A DNA stretch of 6,246 nt from Pedobacter sp. (GCA_030149995.1 JASLGV010000365.1:1-6246); one strand, 5' to 3'; counted from the stretch's first letter, positions 1-6,246 are shown. The notes: generated by a model not told the origin, from the letters alone. Made by a program: numbers and translations.

Positions 1-1
1 G

Positions 2-736
2 ATAGAAACCCTGCATCTTTATGAAGGTCAGCGCTTGCGGATGTTCGGTTTTATGAAACAGGAAATCGCCAAAGGGCGGCAGGTATATATTGTTTATCCC
101 TTAATAAAAGAAAGTGAAAAACTGGATCTTTTACACCTCGAAGCTGGTATAGAACAATTAAGTTACCAGTTTCCAAGGCCAGACTATCAAATCAGCATTG
201 TACACGGACAGATGCCAAATGCCGACAAGCAGTTTGAGATGCAGCAATTTATAGAAGGGAAAAGTCACATTATGGTAGCAACCACGGTAATTGAAGTTGG
301 GGTAAATGTACCCAATGCCTCGGTAATGGTGATCGAAAATTCAGAACGGTTTGGACTTTCTCAGTTGCACCAGTTGCGTGGTCGTGTAGGCCGTGGAGCT
401 GAACAATCCTTTTGCATCCTGATGAGTGGAGATAGGCTAAGCAAAGAAGGAAAGATCAGGCTCGAAACCATGGTAAGGACCAACAATGGATTTGAAATTT
501 CTGAGATCGATTTGCAACTAAGGGGCCCCGGAGATATTACAGGTACTCAACAAAGTGGTGTGCTGGATTTAAAACTGGCCGATCTGGCTACGGACCAGGC
601 AATTTTGCAGGAAGCCCGTGGTACAGTTATTTCTTTGTTTGAAGAAGACCCGGCATTAGAAAAACCAGAAAACAGGCTGATTAAACTTTATCTTCAAAAG
701 CAGGAGCGGGGAATCTCATTCGATAAGATCTCATAA
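2..736 (+). CDS. recG: ATP-dependent DNA helicase RecG, C-terminal part (5' end outside window)
   Basis: RecG is a superfamily 2 DNA translocase that remodels stalled replication forks and Holliday junctions in the cytoplasm. About 244 residues are visible, roughly the last third of a protein that is usually near 700 aa. The reading frame is open to the left edge, so the gene starts upstream; the TTG at 35 is internal. What is seen: the start of the second RecA-like domain (GRQVYIVYPLI, then ESEKLDL), helicase motif V in ATTVIEVGVNVPNAS, motif VI in QLHQLRGRVGRG, and the RecG-typical wedge-contacting tail GFEISEIDLQLRGPGDITGT followed by QQSG. The C-terminus ends normally at TAA 734-736, so the visible part is intact. 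The next gene on the same strand begins 74 bp later behind its own promoter-like box, and no clear terminator hairpin separates them. Identification is very secure because motif VI and the RGPGD/GTQQSG block together distinguish RecG from Mfd and other helicases. Confidence 0.96.
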   Translation: METLHLYEGQRLRMFGFMKQEIAKGRQVYIVYPLIKESEKLDLLHLEAGIEQLSYQFPRPDYQISIVHGQMPNADKQFEMQQFIEGKSHIMVATTVIEVGVNVPNASVMVIENSERFGLSQLHQLRGRVGRGAEQSFCILMSGDRLSKEGKIRLETMVRTNNGFEISEIDLQLRGPGDITGTQQSGVLDLKLADLATDQAILQEARGTVISLFEEDPALEKPENRLIKLYLQKQERGISFDKIS

Positions 737-770
737 TCTTTTTGTCATTAATTGATTTTTTTTAGATAAT

Positions 771-784
771 CGTTTTTCAAAACG
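771..784. repeat. Short inverted repeat abutting the MFS -7 box
   Basis: CGTTTT at 771-776 and AAAACG at 779-784 form a perfect 6-bp inverted repeat with a 2-nt spacer, ending exactly where the -7 box begins. It could be a small operator or a weak hairpin after recG. The region is AT-rich and the arms are short, so chance is a real alternative. Confidence 0.3.
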
Positions 785-792
785 TAGTTTTG
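785..792 (+). promoter_or_regulatory. Bacteroidota-type -7 box (TAGTTTTG) before the MFS gene
   Basis: TAGTTTTG matches the TAnnTTTG -7 element known for the primary sigma factor of Bacteroidota. It lies 18 bp before the GTG start, which would give a short leader of about 10-15 nt. No good TTG/TTTG -33 element is found at the usual spacing; the nearest TTG (752-754) is too far upstream. The assignment therefore rests on one half of the promoter plus its position. Confidence 0.5.
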
Positions 793-810
793 CAAATAAA
801 ATTCTATTAA

Positions 811-2088
811 GTGGCAGATTCAGACTCCCGGCCCTTAGCGGCAAAAACAGATCCTTACGCAGCCTTACGCTTTAAAGAATTCAGATCTTTTTTAGGCATG
901 CGTTTTTTCTTCACCCTTGCTTACCAGATGCAGGCTGTTGTAATTGGCTTTCATATTTATGATTTAACCCACAGTACTTTAATGCTGGGTTTAGTCGGTT
1001 TATGCGAAGCAATCCCGGCCATTCTGATTGCCCTTTACGGTGGATATATAGCCGATAAAAGTGAGAAGAGAGGCCTGCTGCTTAAAATTTTTTCGTGGGT
1101 ATTTCTATGCTCCGTTACCATGTTGCTGATTACCTCTTCATATCTGCATTTACCGGAAAAGATCATTGTGCCTGTTATGTATGTGCTGGTTTTCGGTATT
1201 GGTATTGCCAGGGGATTTTTCGGGCCGGCAACTTTTTCTTTAATGGCTCAGATTATACCGAAAGAATTATATCCGAATTCCAGTACCTGGAACAGCAGCA
1301 GCTGGCAAATGGCTACTATTTTAGGACCCCTTATTGGTGGCATGGTAAATGGAATCTGGGGCATTACGGCAGCTTATTCTGTAATTGTTTTCTTTATAGG
1401 AATTGCACTTGTCTGTATATATACTTTTAAAAAACATCCGCCAACTTTCGTCCCTACGCAGGATATTTTCGAGAGCTTAAAAGAAGGAATTCAATTTGTA
1501 TTTAAAACCAAAATGATGGTTTGGGCCATGAGCCTGGATTTGTTTTCGGTGTTTTTTGGTGGGGCCGTTGCTTTATTGCCGGTATTCGCAAAAGATATCT
1601 TCCACATGGGTTCGTTTGGTCTTGGCTTAATGCGGGCGGCCGCTTCATCTGGTGCTGTTATAACCATGCTGGTGATGACCCGTTTTTCGCCCATGAATAA
1701 GCCCTGGAGAAACCTGCTCATTGCAGTTACCGGTTTTGGACTGAGCATTATCTGCTACGGTTTATCTAAAAACTTCTATCTAACCTTATTTTTCCTCTTT
1801 TTAGAAGGAGCTTTTGATAGTGTAAGCGTTATTATCCGCTCCACCATTATGCAGTTGCTTACGCCGGATGAAATGCGCGGACGTGTTTCGGCTGTAAACA
1901 GTATGTTTATTGGTTCGTCAAATGAAATAGGAGAGTTTGAGTCGGGGTTAACGGCAAGGCTGATGAAAACAGTGCCGGCGGTTGTTTTTGGCGGAACCAT
2001 GACCATTGCCATTGCAGGCATTACCTGGTTAAAAACAAAATCTTTAACCAGGTTAAGCTTACAGGATATTAATGAGGGAAAACGTTAG
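811..2088 (+). CDS. MFS transporter, EntS-like (MFS_3-type) putative efflux permease
   Basis: A 425-aa inner-membrane protein of the major facilitator superfamily, expected to move a small molecule by proton antiport. It shows about twelve hydrophobic segments: six before the polar loop at residues about 205-230 and six after it. The family loop 2-3 motif is visible as GGYIADKSEKRG (residues 77-88, with D82 and the basic K86-R87). The opening block DPYAALRFKEFRSFLGMRF and the late block TPDEMRGRVSAVNSMFIG (351-368) resemble the enterobactin-exporter-like branch. The substrate cannot be told from sequence; siderophore or drug export are only family-level guesses. The start is GTG at 811: an in-frame TAA (808-810) lies directly before it, and the first internal ATG is residue 30, inside the conserved N-terminus. 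There is no Shine-Dalgarno sequence. The TAG stop overlaps the stop of the convergent small gene. It is probably a monocistronic gene downstream of recG. Confidence 0.92.
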   Translation: MADSDSRPLAAKTDPYAALRFKEFRSFLGMRFFFTLAYQMQAVVIGFHIYDLTHSTLMLGLVGLCEAIPAILIALYGGYIADKSEKRGLLLKIFSWVFLCSVTMLLITSSYLHLPEKIIVPVMYVLVFGIGIARGFFGPATFSLMAQIIPKELYPNSSTWNSSSWQMATILGPLIGGMVNGIWGITAAYSVIVFFIGIALVCIYTFKKHPPTFVPTQDIFESLKEGIQFVFKTKMMVWAMSLDLFSVFFGGAVALLPVFAKDIFHMGSFGLGLMRAAASSGAVITMLVMTRFSPMNKPWRNLLIAVTGFGLSIICYGLSKNFYLTLFFLFLEGAFDSVSVIIRSTIMQLLTPDEMRGRVSAVNSMFIGSSNEIGEFESGLTARLMKTVPAVVFGGTMTIAIAGITWLKTKSLTRLSLQDINEGKR

Positions 2089-2303
2089 AAGTTTTTATTC
2101 TTCCCCCACATTAAATAAATAAGGGAACCTAAAAACGGTGCCAGCAGAATAATGATAAACCACAGGACCTTTACAAAGGTTGAGGCCCTGCTTTTTCTGG
2201 ATATATGGTACAGGGCTGCTAATATTAAAATAAGCCAGCACAGTGCTGGTATCAGAACCAATAGAACGCCCTGGCTTTCGCTAAAATTTACAGATAGGAG
2301 CAT
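2085..2303 (-). CDS. Small membrane protein with PLDc_N-like domain
   Basis: A 72-aa protein with two predicted transmembrane helices (residues about 11-33 and 45-67) separated by a basic loop, HISRKSRASTFVK. The second helix has the pattern LWFIIILLAPFLGSLIYLMWGK, shown here as LWFIIILLAPFLG followed by SLIYLMWGK, which resembles PLDc_N, the N-terminal membrane region of cardiolipin synthases. No phospholipase D catalytic HKD motif is present, so it is a stand-alone membrane domain and not an enzyme; its role is unknown. It begins 15 bp after the ABC exporter stop codon, on the same strand, and is probably co-transcribed with it. The leader before the ATG (2301-2303) is AT-rich with no Shine-Dalgarno sequence. 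Its TAA (2087-2085) interlocks with the TAG of the convergent MFS gene. The recognisable domain pattern and the tight spacing support a real gene despite the short length. Confidence 0.82.
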   Translation of the reverse strand: MLLSVNFSESQGVLLVLIPALCWLILILAALYHISRKSRASTFVKVLWFIIILLAPFLGSLIYLMWGKNKNF

Positions 2304-2318
2304 TTATAAAAATATTAA

Positions 2319-4070
2319 TTATTCTTCAATAATTCGCTCGCCAATTTGCTGACGCCACATAGCCTGGTACAATCCGTTTTGGGCAACGAGTTCTTCGTGT
2401 CTGCCTTGTTCAATAATGTGCCCTTTTTCTAATACGAAAATTTTATCGGCATGTTTAATGGTCGATAACCGGTGAGCGATTAAAATAGTGATGTGGTCGG
2501 TCAGGTTAGAAACCGAGCGGATGGTTTTGGTTATCTCTTCTTCGGTAATCGAATCTAAAGAAGAAGTAGCTTCATCAAACACGAGGATATCGGGTTTTCT
2601 AAGTAAAGCCCTTGCAATAGACAAACGTTGCTTTTCACCACCCGAAACTTTCACGCCTCCTTCGCCAATTAAAGAATCCAGACCTTTATCAGCCCTGGCC
2701 AATAAGGTTTGGCAGGCTGCCTGATTTAAAACACGGTAGCAATCTTCATCTGTGGCGGTTGGATTTACAAACAATAAATTCTCGCGGATGGTGCCCGAAA
2801 ACAACTGCGTATCTTGCGTAACGAAACCGATTTTTTCTCTTAAAGCATCCAGATCGATGTTGTTGCCCGGTGTGCCGTTGTACAGGATTTGTCCTTCTTT
2901 AGGTGGATATAAGCCTACTAATAATTTAACCAGCGTGGTTTTTCCGGAGCCTGAAGGGCCAACAAATGCAATGGTTTGTCCGTTGTTGGTTTTAAACGTG
3001 ATGTTTTCGATGGCATTTCTATTGGCGGTCTGATGTTTAAAGCCCACATTGTCAAATGTCAGATCGGTTATTTTTTTGATCGATACCGGATTTGCAGGTT
3101 TCTTGTCAACAGGTGTACTCAGAATTTTTTTAAAATTACCCAAAGAGATTTCTGCTTCCCGCCAGGATAAGATTACATTGCCAAGTTCCTGTAAAGGACC
3201 GAACAGGAAAAATGAATAAAATAAGAAAGAGAAATACTGTCCCGGGGAAATGGTGTTGTCAAAGATTAGCAGTAAAAGTACCAATACCATGGTACTGCGA
3301 ACCAGGTTTACAGTGGTACCTTGTACAAAGCTCATGCTGCGTACATATTTTACCTTTTTAAGTTCCAGGCCCAGAATTTTGTACGTTGTTTTGTTTAACC
3401 GTTCTATCTCCTGATCGGCCAGACCCAGGCTTTTTACCAGTTCAATGTTTCGCAACGACTCAGTGGTTGAACCTGCCAGCGCCGTTGTTTCACTAACAAT
3501 AGACCGCTGAATGGTTTTAATCTTACGGCTTAAAAACCAGCTTACGAAACTGATAATTGGAATGGCGGCAAAATAAACCAAGGTAACCTTATAGCTTACA
3601 GAAACAGAATAAACAATAACGAAAACCATACCGATCAGACTTACAAATAAGATGCTGATAAAGGAGGTAATAAATTTTTCGGAGTCTAAACGTACTTTTT
3701 GTAAAATGCCCAGTGTTTCGCCGCTGCGCTGATCTTCAAAAACCTGATACGGTAATTTTAGTGAATGTTGCAGACCATCGGCATACATTTTTGCACCTAC
3801 TTTCTGAACAATAACGCTGGTAAAATAATCCTGAAAGTTTTTGGCAATTCTGGAAATCATGGCTGCACCAATGGCCAGCCCGATTAGACCCAATGCACCC
3901 CATAAGTATTCATTTCTACTCATAGATGCCTTTTTGTTGATGTAACGGTCTAAAATACGCCCGGTTATATAAGGATCTAAAAGTGAAAAGCCTATGTTAA
4001 TGGCAGCCAAGAGCAAAGCAAGGGCTACAATCCATTTGTGCTTTTTCAAGTAGCTAATTAATAAATTCAT
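2319..4070 (-). CDS. ABC exporter half-transporter (membrane domain fused to ATPase)
   Basis: A 583-aa type IV ABC exporter of the MsbA/MdlB/LmrA kind, which works as a dimer in the inner membrane and uses ATP to export a substrate. No second half-transporter is adjacent, so a homodimer is likely. Residues 1-315 carry about six transmembrane helices. The ATPase domain follows: Walker A GPSGSGKTT (371-379), Q-loop Q419, signature VSGGEKQR (475-482, a common variant of LSGGQ), Walker B ILVFDE (495-500) with catalytic E500, D-loop SSLD (503-506) and switch H533. All catalytic residues are present. The usual A-loop aromatic residue appears to be His346 (VGFKH). The substrate is unknown; lipid or drug export are family-level possibilities. 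The start chosen is ATG 4070-4068 (MNLLISYLKKHKW). A start ten codons upstream at 4100 would add MFVPLNNKTN, but that ATG lies inside a TATGTTTG promoter box and the added residues look unlike a protein N-terminus. The PLDc_N-like gene follows 15 bp downstream. Confidence 0.93.
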   Translation of the reverse strand: MNLLISYLKKHKWIVALALLLAAINIGFSLLDPYITGRILDRYINKKASMSRNEYLWGALGLIGLAIGAAMISRIAKNFQDYFTSVIVQKVGAKMYADGLQHSLKLPYQVFEDQRSGETLGILQKVRLDSEKFITSFISILFVSLIGMVFVIVYSVSVSYKVTLVYFAAIPIISFVSWFLSRKIKTIQRSIVSETTALAGSTTESLRNIELVKSLGLADQEIERLNKTTYKILGLELKKVKYVRSMSFVQGTTVNLVRSTMVLVLLLLIFDNTISPGQYFSFLFYSFFLFGPLQELGNVILSWREAEISLGNFKKILSTPVDKKPANPVSIKKITDLTFDNVGFKHQTANRNAIENITFKTNNGQTIAFVGPSGSGKTTLVKLLVGLYPPKEGQILYNGTPGNNIDLDALREKIGFVTQDTQLFSGTIRENLLFVNPTATDEDCYRVLNQAACQTLLARADKGLDSLIGEGGVKVSGGEKQRLSIARALLRKPDILVFDEATSSLDSITEEEITKTIRSVSNLTDHITILIAHRLSTIKHADKIFVLEKGHIIEQGRHEELVAQNGLYQAMWRQQIGERIIEE

Positions 4071-4093
4071 GTTTGTTTTGTTGTTAAGAGGTA

Positions 4094-4101
4094 CAAACAT
4101 A
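4094..4101 (-). promoter_or_regulatory. Bacteroidota-type -7 box (TATGTTTG) for the ABC exporter operon
   Basis: Read on the - strand, TATGTTTG fits the TAnnTTTG -7 consensus exactly. Transcription would begin a few bases further on, near 4085-4090, leaving an A-rich leader of roughly 15-20 nt before the ATG at 4070. The -33 element is weak: only a T-rich stretch (TTTA) lies at about the right distance. The box contains the upstream candidate ATG (4100-4098), which argues that this ATG is not translated. Confidence 0.55.
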
Positions 4102-4270
4102 AAAAAAGGGAATGGATAAAGAATCTGCTGGTCTTTTTTATGACTTTCGCATCAGAATAAGAATTATTAATAAGTTGCTAAACAGAAGTAGTTCAGAAAA
4201 GAAACTTATACAGTAAGTGGATCAAATTGGGATTTCGCCTGAGCTGTACGGGCATTGCAATACCTGTTAT
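4102..4270. other. Intergenic stretch with no recognised gene
   Basis: This is most of the gap of about 250 bp between the ABC exporter and the amidohydrolase unit. It should hold the upstream part of the ABC promoter. I see no tRNA or known RNA fold, no insertion-sequence ends and no direct repeats. A 34-codon open frame (4112-4216, + strand) exists, but it has no promoter box, no proper ribosome site and no recognisable product, so it is not called as a gene. Confidence 0.6.
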
Positions 4271-4307
4271 AAACAAAAGGCCCGGAAATTTTCCGGGCCT
4301 TTTGTTT
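4271..4307 (-). terminator. Strong intrinsic terminator of the amidohydrolase operon (symmetrical)
   Basis: AAACAAAAGGCCCGGAAA (4271-4288) and its exact reverse complement (4290-4307) form an 18-bp perfect inverted repeat around one central base. The GC core GGCCCGG/CCGGGCC is flanked by A and T runs on both sides, so the structure can act on either strand. It begins 15 bp after the TAA of the downstream amidohydrolase on the - strand, the normal place for that operon's terminator. No + strand gene reads into it from the left, so its main role is on the - strand. Confidence 0.88.
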
Positions 4308-4319
4308 TAAGCTTAAAAC
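4304..4319. repeat. 16-bp perfect palindrome next to the terminator
   Basis: GTTTTAAGCTTAAAAC is identical to its reverse complement. It shares its first four bases (4304-4307) with the right arm of the terminator hairpin and lies between the amidohydrolase stop codon and that hairpin. It may simply extend the terminator region; a protein-binding role is possible but not shown. Confidence 0.6.
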
Positions 4320-4322
4320 GGA

Positions 4323-5636
4323 TTATTTCTTTTCAGAAGCATATTTATCACTAAACTTTTTATCAAGCTGTTTGTGCAGGTTGTCAAGATTGATGTCTCT
4401 GCCTTGTATAAAAGCCTGCTCTACTTTGTTGGTTTTCATATCGAGGGCATCGCCTGCAGAAATGAAAAGAGTTGCATCTTTACCAGCTTCTATACTGCCG
4501 GTTGTTTTATCAACCCCCATGGCTTTCGCCGCATTTAAGGTGATGGTCGAAAGTGCTTTTTCCTTATCAAGCCCCCAGGCTGCTGCGGTACCGGCCATAA
4601 AAGGCAGGTTGCGTTGCTGCCAGTAACCATCAATACTTAATACCACATTCAAGCCGCCATTTACCAAACGTGCCGCATTTTTATAAGGCATGTTTACATC
4701 ATCATCAATGTTATTAGGTAAGGCATGTGGCTGCTTTACGATTAAAGTAATGTTGTTTTCTTTCAGGAAGTCGATCAGCAGGTAAGCATCATCTGCGCCT
4801 GTAATAACCGGAGTGATGCCAAATTTTTTGGCAAAGTTTACCGCGGCTACGATGTCTTTCTGTCCGCCAGCTTCAATAAATAATTTTTCCTTGCCCGAAA
4901 AAACATTTTTCATGGCTTCGAAGCGTGTGTTGATTACTTCTGGTTTGCCCAGTTCTGCATAGGCCCTGGCTTCCGTAAAAAATGAAGTCAGCTGATTAAT
5001 GGCTGCCTGTGTTCTTTCTGCCAGTTGCTCTGAAGAAACCTGCGATCTGCCAAAACCACCTCTGAACCTGGGGGTAACAGGCCAGGTCATGTGCATGGCA
5101 TCGTCTATTTTGATGGCCGCATCTTCCCAGTTCCAGGCATCCAGTTGCACGACAGAAGAACTTCCGGATATGGCGCCTCCTTGTGGTGTAGGTTGTGCCA
5201 TTAAAATACCATTGCTTCTTAAAGTAGCCGGTACTTTTGAGTCGGTGTTATAAGCAACAATGGAACGGATGTGCGAGTTATAATCGCCAATTTCCCTGAA
5301 ATCGAGCGTTGCTTTAACAGCTTCAATTTCGGTAAGCCCCAGATTGGTGGTGGCAGCGATGATACCCGGATAAATGTGTTTACCACTTGCATCGATGCGT
5401 ACCACTCCGTCTTGTGGTACCTGTCCGTTGGCTTTAACCGATATAATTTTGCCATTTCCAAATATGATGGTTCCATTTTCGATCACGGTTCCGTCACCAA
5501 CGTGAACAGTGGCACCTGTAATGGCAATGGTTTTATCCTGTTTTTTTGCAGGCGAAATATTGGCCTGAGCAAAGCAGGCGAGGCCGGTAGCTGATAAGGC
5601 CAGGCTGAAAATATATGATTTGAAATTAATGTGCAT
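4323..5636 (-). CDS. Exported amidohydrolase-superfamily protein lacking the HxH metal motif
   Basis: A 437-aa protein with a signal peptide: a short basic start (MHINFK), a hydrophobic core to about residue 20, and probable cleavage after FAQA (residue 25). C21 is not in a good lipobox, so a soluble periplasmic protein is more likely than a lipoprotein. The superfamily fold is visible as the small beta-domain start ITGATVHVGDGTVIENG (39-55), the entry to the barrel GKHIYPGII (85-93), and the late block LSIDG...RNLPFMAG (333-349) with ITLNAAKAMGVD (365-376) and GSIEAGKDATLFI (380-392), typical of imidazolonepropionase-like amidohydrolases. Where active members have HxH (PGLIDAHTHLG), this protein has PGIIAATTNLG, so both His are replaced by T96 and N98. 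D336 in the late Asp position is kept. It may be inactive, differently metallated, or a partner subunit. Its ATG overlaps the upstream amidohydrolase by 11 bp, so translation is probably coupled. The substrate is unknown. Confidence 0.9.
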   Translation of the reverse strand: MHINFKSYIFSLALSATGLACFAQANISPAKKQDKTIAITGATVHVGDGTVIENGTIIFGNGKIISVKANGQVPQDGVVRIDASGKHIYPGIIAATTNLGLTEIEAVKATLDFREIGDYNSHIRSIVAYNTDSKVPATLRSNGILMAQPTPQGGAISGSSSVVQLDAWNWEDAAIKIDDAMHMTWPVTPRFRGGFGRSQVSSEQLAERTQAAINQLTSFFTEARAYAELGKPEVINTRFEAMKNVFSGKEKLFIEAGGQKDIVAAVNFAKKFGITPVITGADDAYLLIDFLKENNITLIVKQPHALPNNIDDDVNMPYKNAARLVNGGLNVVLSIDGYWQQRNLPFMAGTAAAWGLDKEKALSTITLNAAKAMGVDKTTGSIEAGKDATLFISAGDALDMKTNKVEQAFIQGRDINLDNLHKQLDKKFSDKYASEKK

Positions 5637-6246
5637 GTTCTTTTTCGTTTAATTCTGCTGAATAATTTTCTAACGTTTCGCAGTTGTACAAACGCGGAGC
5701 TTCGCCGGTAGGTCGTTGAGTACGTCCGCCTTTGTTTTTGCTTTCCAGCATTTTCTGGATCAGACGTGCTTTTTCTGCCTGTTGCGTTTTGATTACCTGT
5801 GCATCGCGGTCTATATCCCAGTAAGCCACACCATCAACGAAAGTTCTTTCAACTTTTGCATAAATAGATAAAGGGTTGGCCGACCAGATTACAACGTCTG
5901 CATCTTTACCCGCTTTTAAACTGCCCACTTTATCATCGATGTGAAGCATTTTAGCCGGGTTTAAGGTTACAAATTTAAACGCTTCTTCTTCCGGTACATT
6001 TCCATATAATACGGCTTTTCCGGCCTCCTGGTTCAGGCGGCGTGCCATTTCAGCATCGTCAGAGTTAAATGCAGTGGTAATCCCCACATTGTGCATAATT
6101 TTACCATTATAAGGAATGGCTTCGGCTACCTCATTTTTATATGCCCACCAGTCTGAAAAAGTAGAACCCGCAATGCCATGCGCTTTCATTTTATCGGCTA
6201 CTTTATAACCTTCCAAAATGTGTGTAAACGTGTTGATCTTAAAGCC
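5626..6246 (-). CDS. Amidohydrolase family protein, C-terminal part (5' end outside window)
   Basis: The last 206 residues of an amidohydrolase whose start lies beyond the right edge; the frame is open to 6246, and the apparent TTG start at 6216 is internal. Seen in order: FTHILEGYK with a candidate metal-ligand His (residue 9 of the visible part), STFSDWWAYKNE, HNVGITTAFNSDDAE with the candidate catalytic/metal Asp of the superfamily (63 or 64), then TLNPAKMLHIDDKVGSLKAG and KDADVVIWSANPLS, the standard closing beta-domain. A charged tail follows with a basic low-complexity part (KNKGGRTQRP) and RLYNCETLENY. In contrast to the downstream gene, the active-site residues visible here look intact, so this is probably the catalytic member of the pair. 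Total length, signal peptide and HxH motif cannot be judged. The reaction is hydrolysis of a C-N or similar bond with unknown substrate. The last 11 bp overlap the next gene, forming an operon closed by the terminator at 4271-4307. Confidence 0.93.
   Translation of the reverse strand, partial: GFKINTFTHILEGYKVADKMKAHGIAGSTFSDWWAYKNEVAEAIPYNGKIMHNVGITTAFNSDDAEMARRLNQEAGKAVLYGNVPEEEAFKFVTLNPAKMLHIDDKVGSLKAGKDADVVIWSANPLSIYAKVERTFVDGVAYWDIDRDAQVIKTQQAEKARLIQKMLESKNKGGRTQRPTGEAPRLYNCETLENYSAELNEKEHAH

Noticed and set aside
15..21. Possible lipoprotein or other new start inside the left-edge frame
   Set aside because: The frame is open to the edge and its residues continue the RecG helicase domain, so the gene begins upstream of the window.
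737..784. Possible recG terminator in the T-rich gap
   Set aside because: There are T runs but no GC-rich hairpin in front of them, so an intrinsic terminator cannot be supported.
1491..2021. Two - strand open frames of 81-85 codons opposite the MFS gene
   Set aside because: They are antisense shadows of a clearly coding membrane protein, with no domain pattern or start signal of their own.
2152..2352. 66-codon + strand frame overlapping the PLDc_N-like gene
   Set aside because: The - strand frame has two clean membrane helices, a family-like motif and operon spacing, while this one has none and runs into the ABC gene.
4112..4216. 34-codon + strand open frame (MDKESAGLFYDF...) in the gap upstream of the ABC exporter
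   Set aside because: Length is within chance for AT-rich DNA; no -7 box in front, GGGA abuts the ATG without proper spacing, and the product has no recognisable features.
4220..4270. Possible small structured RNA (GCCTGAGCTGTACGGGC region)
   Set aside because: Only a three- to four-base stem is visible, and there is no tRNA-like cloverleaf, anticodon arm or T-loop sequence.
4217..4355. GTG-initiated + strand frame following directly after that small frame
   Set aside because: It runs through the terminator hairpin and into the antisense of the amidohydrolase gene, so it is a chance reading frame.
5271..5594. 107-codon + strand frame opposite the exported amidohydrolase
   Set aside because: The opposite frame has a signal peptide and family motifs; this frame has no recognisable product.

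Overview
The window reads as ordinary chromosomal sequence from a member of the Bacteroidota, most likely Sphingobacteriaceae (Pedobacter-like). This is inference from protein style, from two TAnnTTTG-type -7 promoter boxes, and from A-rich leaders without clear Shine-Dalgarno sequences. No species can be named from the sequence alone.

Layout. On the + strand lie the C-terminal third of the RecG helicase (entering from the left edge) and, after a 74-bp gap with a promoter-like box, a 425-aa MFS efflux-type transporter with a GTG start. Everything to the right is on the - strand. A two-gene unit encodes a half-size ABC exporter and, 15 bp downstream of it, a 72-aa two-helix membrane protein resembling the PLDc_N domain. 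The stop codon of this small gene overlaps the MFS stop codon tail to tail. A gap of about 250 bp follows, holding the ABC promoter and a strong GC-rich terminator hairpin. The terminator ends a second unit of two amidohydrolase-superfamily genes that overlap by 11 bp. The upstream one runs off the right edge.

How the genes relate. RecG is a housekeeping DNA-repair gene with no evident link to its neighbours. The MFS protein and the ABC exporter are both transporters of unknown substrate, but they are convergent, so they are not co-transcribed. The two amidohydrolases are almost certainly co-transcribed and translationally coupled. The downstream one has an export signal and has lost the HxH metal-binding motif, so it may be an inactive or altered partner of the upstream enzyme.

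I saw no mobile element, CRISPR array, phage gene, tRNA or rRNA. I found no convincing new biological system. The points most worth a second look are the amidohydrolase pair with its degenerate member, the ABC start codon that lies inside a promoter box, and the overlapping convergent stop codons.
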